Below, one piece after another: positions 61,087 through 64,000 of a stretch of 64,000 nucleotides of DNA. The notes under the pieces were generated by a model that saw nothing but the letters and a program-made list of their open reading frames with translations, had not been told where the DNA came from and did no database searches. Origin of the DNA: Euwallacea fornicatus (Eukaryota > Arthropoda > Insecta > Coleoptera > Curculionidae); NCBI RefSeq assembly GCF_040115645.1, contig NC_089546.1, positions 5,677,001 through 5,741,000 of the forward strand, given 5' to 3'. Position 1 is the first letter of the stretch, and the number at the start of each line of letters is the position of its first letter. The position numbers and the translations under genes were made by a program.

Positions 61087-62947
61087 CAGCGCTTGTAAAA
61101 GGTATTGGCAACACCTTCATAACTTTCATAAATCTGATATTTTCTTGAAAATGCTTAAACACGTAATTTTATTTAAAAAAAAAAGACATTTAATAAGTTA
61201 TTTTCGATGTTGAACTTTTTATTTTCAAATCGAACGGTACCTATTGTAGTATCTCAATTGAAAAGTAATTCAATAAGCGATACGACGATACACTCAGAAC
61301 TAAAATTGAATATCCAGTTTCGTTACAAAATAAAATGATTAGACGCAAAATTCAATCACTCACTATTATATTAAACAAAATCGAAATTTGTACAATAAAT
61401 ACAAAAATTGTGCTCCAGTAACAATTTGGCAGCGCCCCAATCGTTTCTCGGACAATTTCACGTGATTATCCAGTGTTGCTTCTTTTATTAACGCTAATTC
61501 TCTTTGAATTTCAAGATTTAAATCACCTGCATTTTGTGGTCTGTTTTCGTAAATGTGACCTTTTAAGAGACCCCGAAAAAAATCGAATGGGGTAAAATCT
61601 GGAAATCGTGGCGGCCATTGCATTGCGCTTTTTCTACCGATCCATCTCCTAAGGAAAATCTCATTAAGAAGCCCTCTCACAGCCGTGACATAACGTAGTC
61701 TACCATCTTGTCAGGACCAAATATTACTGACTACTGTTTCTCAACTTTCTCTAGGAGAAATTGCCGCGATTGATGGAAATATTTCTTTTTGCAATAAATG
61801 CAAGTGTGATGCACTGTTTAAGTTCCTTTTTGCGAAAAATGGACCGATAACCTAGTGGCCGATTGTACCCATCGATATATTGAGTTTTCGCGGATGTCGT
61901 GTAGGCAGGCTCTGCATTCGATGAGGATTATCTGTAGGCCTGCAGCGGCAATAACGTCGATGAGTAGATTCATTTAATCAAAACATTGCTTGATCTGACA
62001 ACTAAATTGTAGACACGGACCTACACTCCCGAATACCCTTTTCCTGCATTGCTTCACAATATTTCAGCCTGCCACCAAAATCTTCAGGAGTGAGCCCTTG
62101 GGTAAAGGAAATTTTCCTCGTTCTAAAAAATTGCTTACTGATTGGGCAGATAAATCAAATTCATCGGCAACTTTGCTGGTAGACAGTATGAAGTTTTCAT
62201 ACATAAATAAAATAACACGTAGTGCTTTATCGACGCCAGTTTGCCTACGAGATTTTCCACGTTTTAAGGCGGCTTTCACATTTCCAGTTTATTGAAATTT
62301 TTTGTTAATCCGAAAGATTGCTGAATATTCCTTATTTCGTATGAGACGCACCCCTTCGTGAGTGTTTTTTGCGATCTTCACACCCCAAAAAGATTTATAT
62401 TTCAATTCTCTGTTTCTCAGGTAAACGATCCATTTTTCGGTATTCCAACTGTGATAGCTGGTGAACAACTCAATTCGACTACTAACAAATTCTATGAAAA
62501 TCAAAATAATTTTTATCTGACGAATTGTTCGCATTGAAGGGGATTTGGAATTTCTACGTCTTATTGTCATTTTTTCACTCTCTTTCAAAGCGAAATAAGA
62601 AGGGATTCTCTATCTAGGAAGGAAAGATTTAAACTCAATATCTTTTTAGAGTACAAACTTTGTTCCATTTTTTTTGTTAAGAAAATTGTAGATCCAATTT
62701 TAGTTCTCTGTATACCATTGTGTCCCTTAATGAAATACCTTTCATTTGATTTTATACTACAATGGGGACTTTTCCAGTTAAAAAAGGAAAAGTTAGTAGG
62801 GGTAGCTCGATAGGGGTGAAACATTTGACCATGACAAATAATGCATTAAATGGCTTTTTTAAATAAAATTATATGTGTCCGCGCATCTTTTTAACAATCG
62901 GGTTTATGAAAGCTATAAACGCGTTGCAATACTTTTTACAAGCGCTG
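61087..62947 (-). mobile_element. DD41D-type Tc1/mariner element, copy A3, 1861 bp, at the Kazal promoter
   Basis: Inverted ends CAGCGCTTGTAAAAGGTATT and CAGCGCTTGTAAAAAGTATT are near-perfect and are flanked by TA at 61085-61086 and 62948-62949. Repeats continue for about 100 bp (tttcataaa, aattttatttaaa). Minus strand transposase pieces: KRGKSRRQTGVDK, VADEFDLSAQSVSNFLERGK, and FLRRWIGRKSAMQWPPRFPD with FTPFDFF keeping the third D. It has stops and frameshifts but the best-kept ends of the three A copies. Confidence 0.88.
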
Positions 62948-62955
62948 TATAAAAG
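62948..62955 (+). promoter_or_regulatory. TATA box of the Kazal gene
   Basis: TATAAAAG, 28 bases upstream of the initiator adenine at 62976, which is the normal spacing. Its first TA is also the target-site duplicate of the transposon that ends at 62947. Confidence 0.75.
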
Positions 62956-62973
62956 CACCGGTACGTTTGTTAG

Positions 62974-62979
62974 TCAGTT
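62974..62979 (+). promoter_or_regulatory. Initiator (TCAGTT) of the Kazal gene
   Basis: Matches the arthropod initiator consensus TCAGTY. The predicted start is A62976, giving a 5' UTR of 151 bases before the ATG at 63127. Confidence 0.7.
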
Positions 62980-63086
62980 AAATCTTATTAAGCGGCGTTG
63001 ACCACTGGTCTTTCCTGTTTGGGCTCCATACAAACAGCCTCTCTCTGAAACGAGCAGGTCATAACCAAACCAGGCCATTCAGGTGG

Positions 63087-63134
63087 ATGATACATACCAG
63101 CAACTTTAAGTGCCTAACAAGAAAAAATGTATAA
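63087..63134 (+). promoter_or_regulatory. Upstream ORF overlapping the Kazal start codon
   Basis: ATG at 63087 opens a 15-codon frame that ends TAA at 63132-63134, overlapping the main ATG (63127) in another frame. The uATG context has T at -3 and is weak; the main ATG has A at -3, so leaky scanning could bypass it. Any regulatory role is inference. Confidence 0.4.
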
Positions 63135-63157
63135 GAACACGCATTTTGCAGTTTTTG
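63127..63157 (+). CDS. Kazal gene exon 1 (start of signal peptide)
   Basis: ATG in good context (aaaaaATG), ten codons plus one base, then donor GTAAGT at 63158. The frame stays open through the intron, so an unspliced reading also lacks a stop here. Confidence 0.8.
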
Positions 63158-63993
63158 GTAAGTTGTTTGGATTGAGTTTTGTTACCTACAAAGTGAAGTT
63201 TCCGTCACCTTTAGCAGTAATATCGTGCCTCATCCACACGGCTGCAAGTCAAGACGACTTGAATGGGTTTTTCCCTGACTCCCAAGAACTTCCAAATAGC
63301 AACGAAGTCAGCAATCAAGGTAAGAAAACTTAAATCTTGTAATCTAAAACTATGATATTTTGTATCAGAACATAAAAGCGACTTCCGAGATAATGATATG
63401 TCAATAAAGTGATGAGGAACTGAAGGTGGAAATCCGAAGACAGGCCTTTGAAGCGATCTTGCCTGAACCGCATCATTAATCATATGGGCAATAATGTAAG
63501 GAGCTGGCGGAAAATCCATTTATCATACCATATCTCCTTTCCTTATAGCGTTATCTGGTTTTACTAAAAATGATTTTGTTTTTGCCCGAAATACGTTGGG
63601 GAGAAAAGCGAAAGAACGGAATCTACGTCGCGTACATTGCTTAAACGTACAAAGCAGAGAAGATCCAAGAATCCGTAGAGAAATTGTATTAACTATTTCA
63701 GACAACAACCAACAACCTCCGTCACAACAATCTCCGGGAGATCCATCGGCAAGCACCACCACAACTGCTTCTCCACAGTTTGCCGCTTGTATGACCGGCT
63801 GTAGAACTGTACAACATTACAATCCTGTGTGTGGTAGTGATGGTGTAACTTACAACAATGAGTTCAGGCTACGATGTGCCAGCAGATGCGGAGCAAGTAA
63901 GTGGTATTATTCTATCAAATGAGACCTACTGATTGCGACTCGATTTCAGACGTTCAACAGGTGAGAGGAGGAACGTGTGTGGGACTGAGATAA
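63127..63993 (+). CDS. Small secreted single-Kazal-domain protein, 4 exons, complete
   Basis: Exons 63127-63157, 63215-63319, 63702-63896 and 63950-63993 join into 124 codons plus TAA (123 if the alternative acceptor at 63218 is used). Residues 1-22 form a signal peptide (MYKNTHFAVFAVISCLIHTA, then AS) once the 57-bp first intron is removed. Residues 24-71 are a polar Asn/Gln/Ser/Thr/Pro-rich spacer that may carry O-glycans. Residues 75-120 are one Kazal domain with six Cys (75, 79, 89, 104, 108, 120) and the signature PVCGSDGVTYNN. Kazal proteins are usually serine-protease inhibitors; by the standard numbering P1 would be Thr81, which does not suggest trypsin inhibition (inference). It lies 5 kb downstream of testican on the same strand. 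I do not recognise a named orthologue. Confidence 0.9.
63215..63319 (+). CDS. Kazal gene exon 2
   Basis: Acceptor tttag|CAG is a NAGNAG site: use of the first AG includes an extra Ala codon, use of the second (exon from 63218) omits it. Completes the signal peptide and starts the mature chain with QDDLNGFFPDSQELPNSNEV. Donor gtaaga at 63320. Confidence 0.85.
63702..63896 (+). CDS. Kazal gene exon 3 (spacer and most of the Kazal domain)
   Basis: Acceptor actatttcag, donor gtaagt. Encodes the Gln/Ser/Thr-rich spacer and CMTGCRTVQHYNPVCGSDGV onward to CASRCGA. The split codon joins exon 4 as Asn. Confidence 0.92.
63950..63993 (+). CDS. Kazal gene exon 4 (last Cys and stop)
   Basis: After a 53-bp intron ending gatttcag. 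Encodes VQQVRGGTCVGLR and TAA. VRGGTC supplies the sixth Kazal cysteine. Confidence 0.9.
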
Positions 63994-64000
63994 CAAAAGA

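Noticed and set aside
63127..63333. Continuous 68-codon frame as a single exon
   Set aside because: It reads through a good intron (GTAAGT...TTTAG) and then past a donor at 63320. The spliced form gives a proper signal peptide and joins the Kazal exon in frame.

Overview
The window is nuclear DNA from an insect. It is AT-rich, has GT-AG introns ranging from about 53 bp to more than 8 kb, and is full of relics of Tc1/mariner-type DNA transposons. A beetle is my best guess from the mix of very short introns and this transposon load, but the sequence does not prove the order. I see no bacterial gene, no CRISPR array and no complete retrotransposon.

Two host genes are supported, both on the + strand. 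The first is a testican/SPOCK-type extracellular proteoglycan gene (Drosophila orthologue Carrier of wingless, Cow). Eight coding exons lie between 34453 and 58090 and join in frame into 474 codons plus stop: an N-terminal Cys-containing segment, an acidic stretch, a Kazal/follistatin-like module, a SPARC-type calcium-binding domain with two EF-hands, a thyroglobulin type-1 module and an acidic tail. The exon with the start codon and signal peptide is not identified and is probably to the left, possibly outside the window. The second gene (63127-63993) is complete: a small secreted single-Kazal protein of 123 or 124 residues in four exons, with a recognisable TATA box, initiator, upstream ORF and signal peptide.

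Layout: 1-34.4 kb holds no host exon I can recognise, only transposon relics and repeats. 34.5-58.1 kb is the testican gene, whose three long introns (34.5-43.9, 44.8-48.8 and 49.5-58.0 kb) are filled with mariner, DD41D-type, Tc1-like and other relics, including one transposon nested in another. 58.1-60.1 kb is the likely 3' UTR or downstream flank, containing a 1.05 kb inverted-repeat element. 61.1-62.9 kb is a 1.86 kb DNA transposon that ends exactly at the TATA box of the Kazal gene. 62.9-64 kb is the Kazal gene.

The transposons fall into groups I label by hand: A (three 1.85-1.9 kb copies, DD41D/rosa-like), B (long inverted repeats, two copies), C (two copies), D (two copies, DD41D), mariner DD34D (several copies, one interrupted, one internally deleted), Tc1-like DD34E (four relics), a possible TTAA-flanked element, and several elements recognised only by inverted ends. 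All transposases seen carry stops, frameshifts or lost catalytic residues. Five short arrays of very diverged repeats with a period near 180 bp share a CAGTGGCG-like core and are the main structure not explained by the transposons. The two strongest leads are the transposon inserted at the Kazal TATA box and the stop-free 57/60 bp intron with a NAGNAG acceptor inside the Kazal signal-peptide codons.
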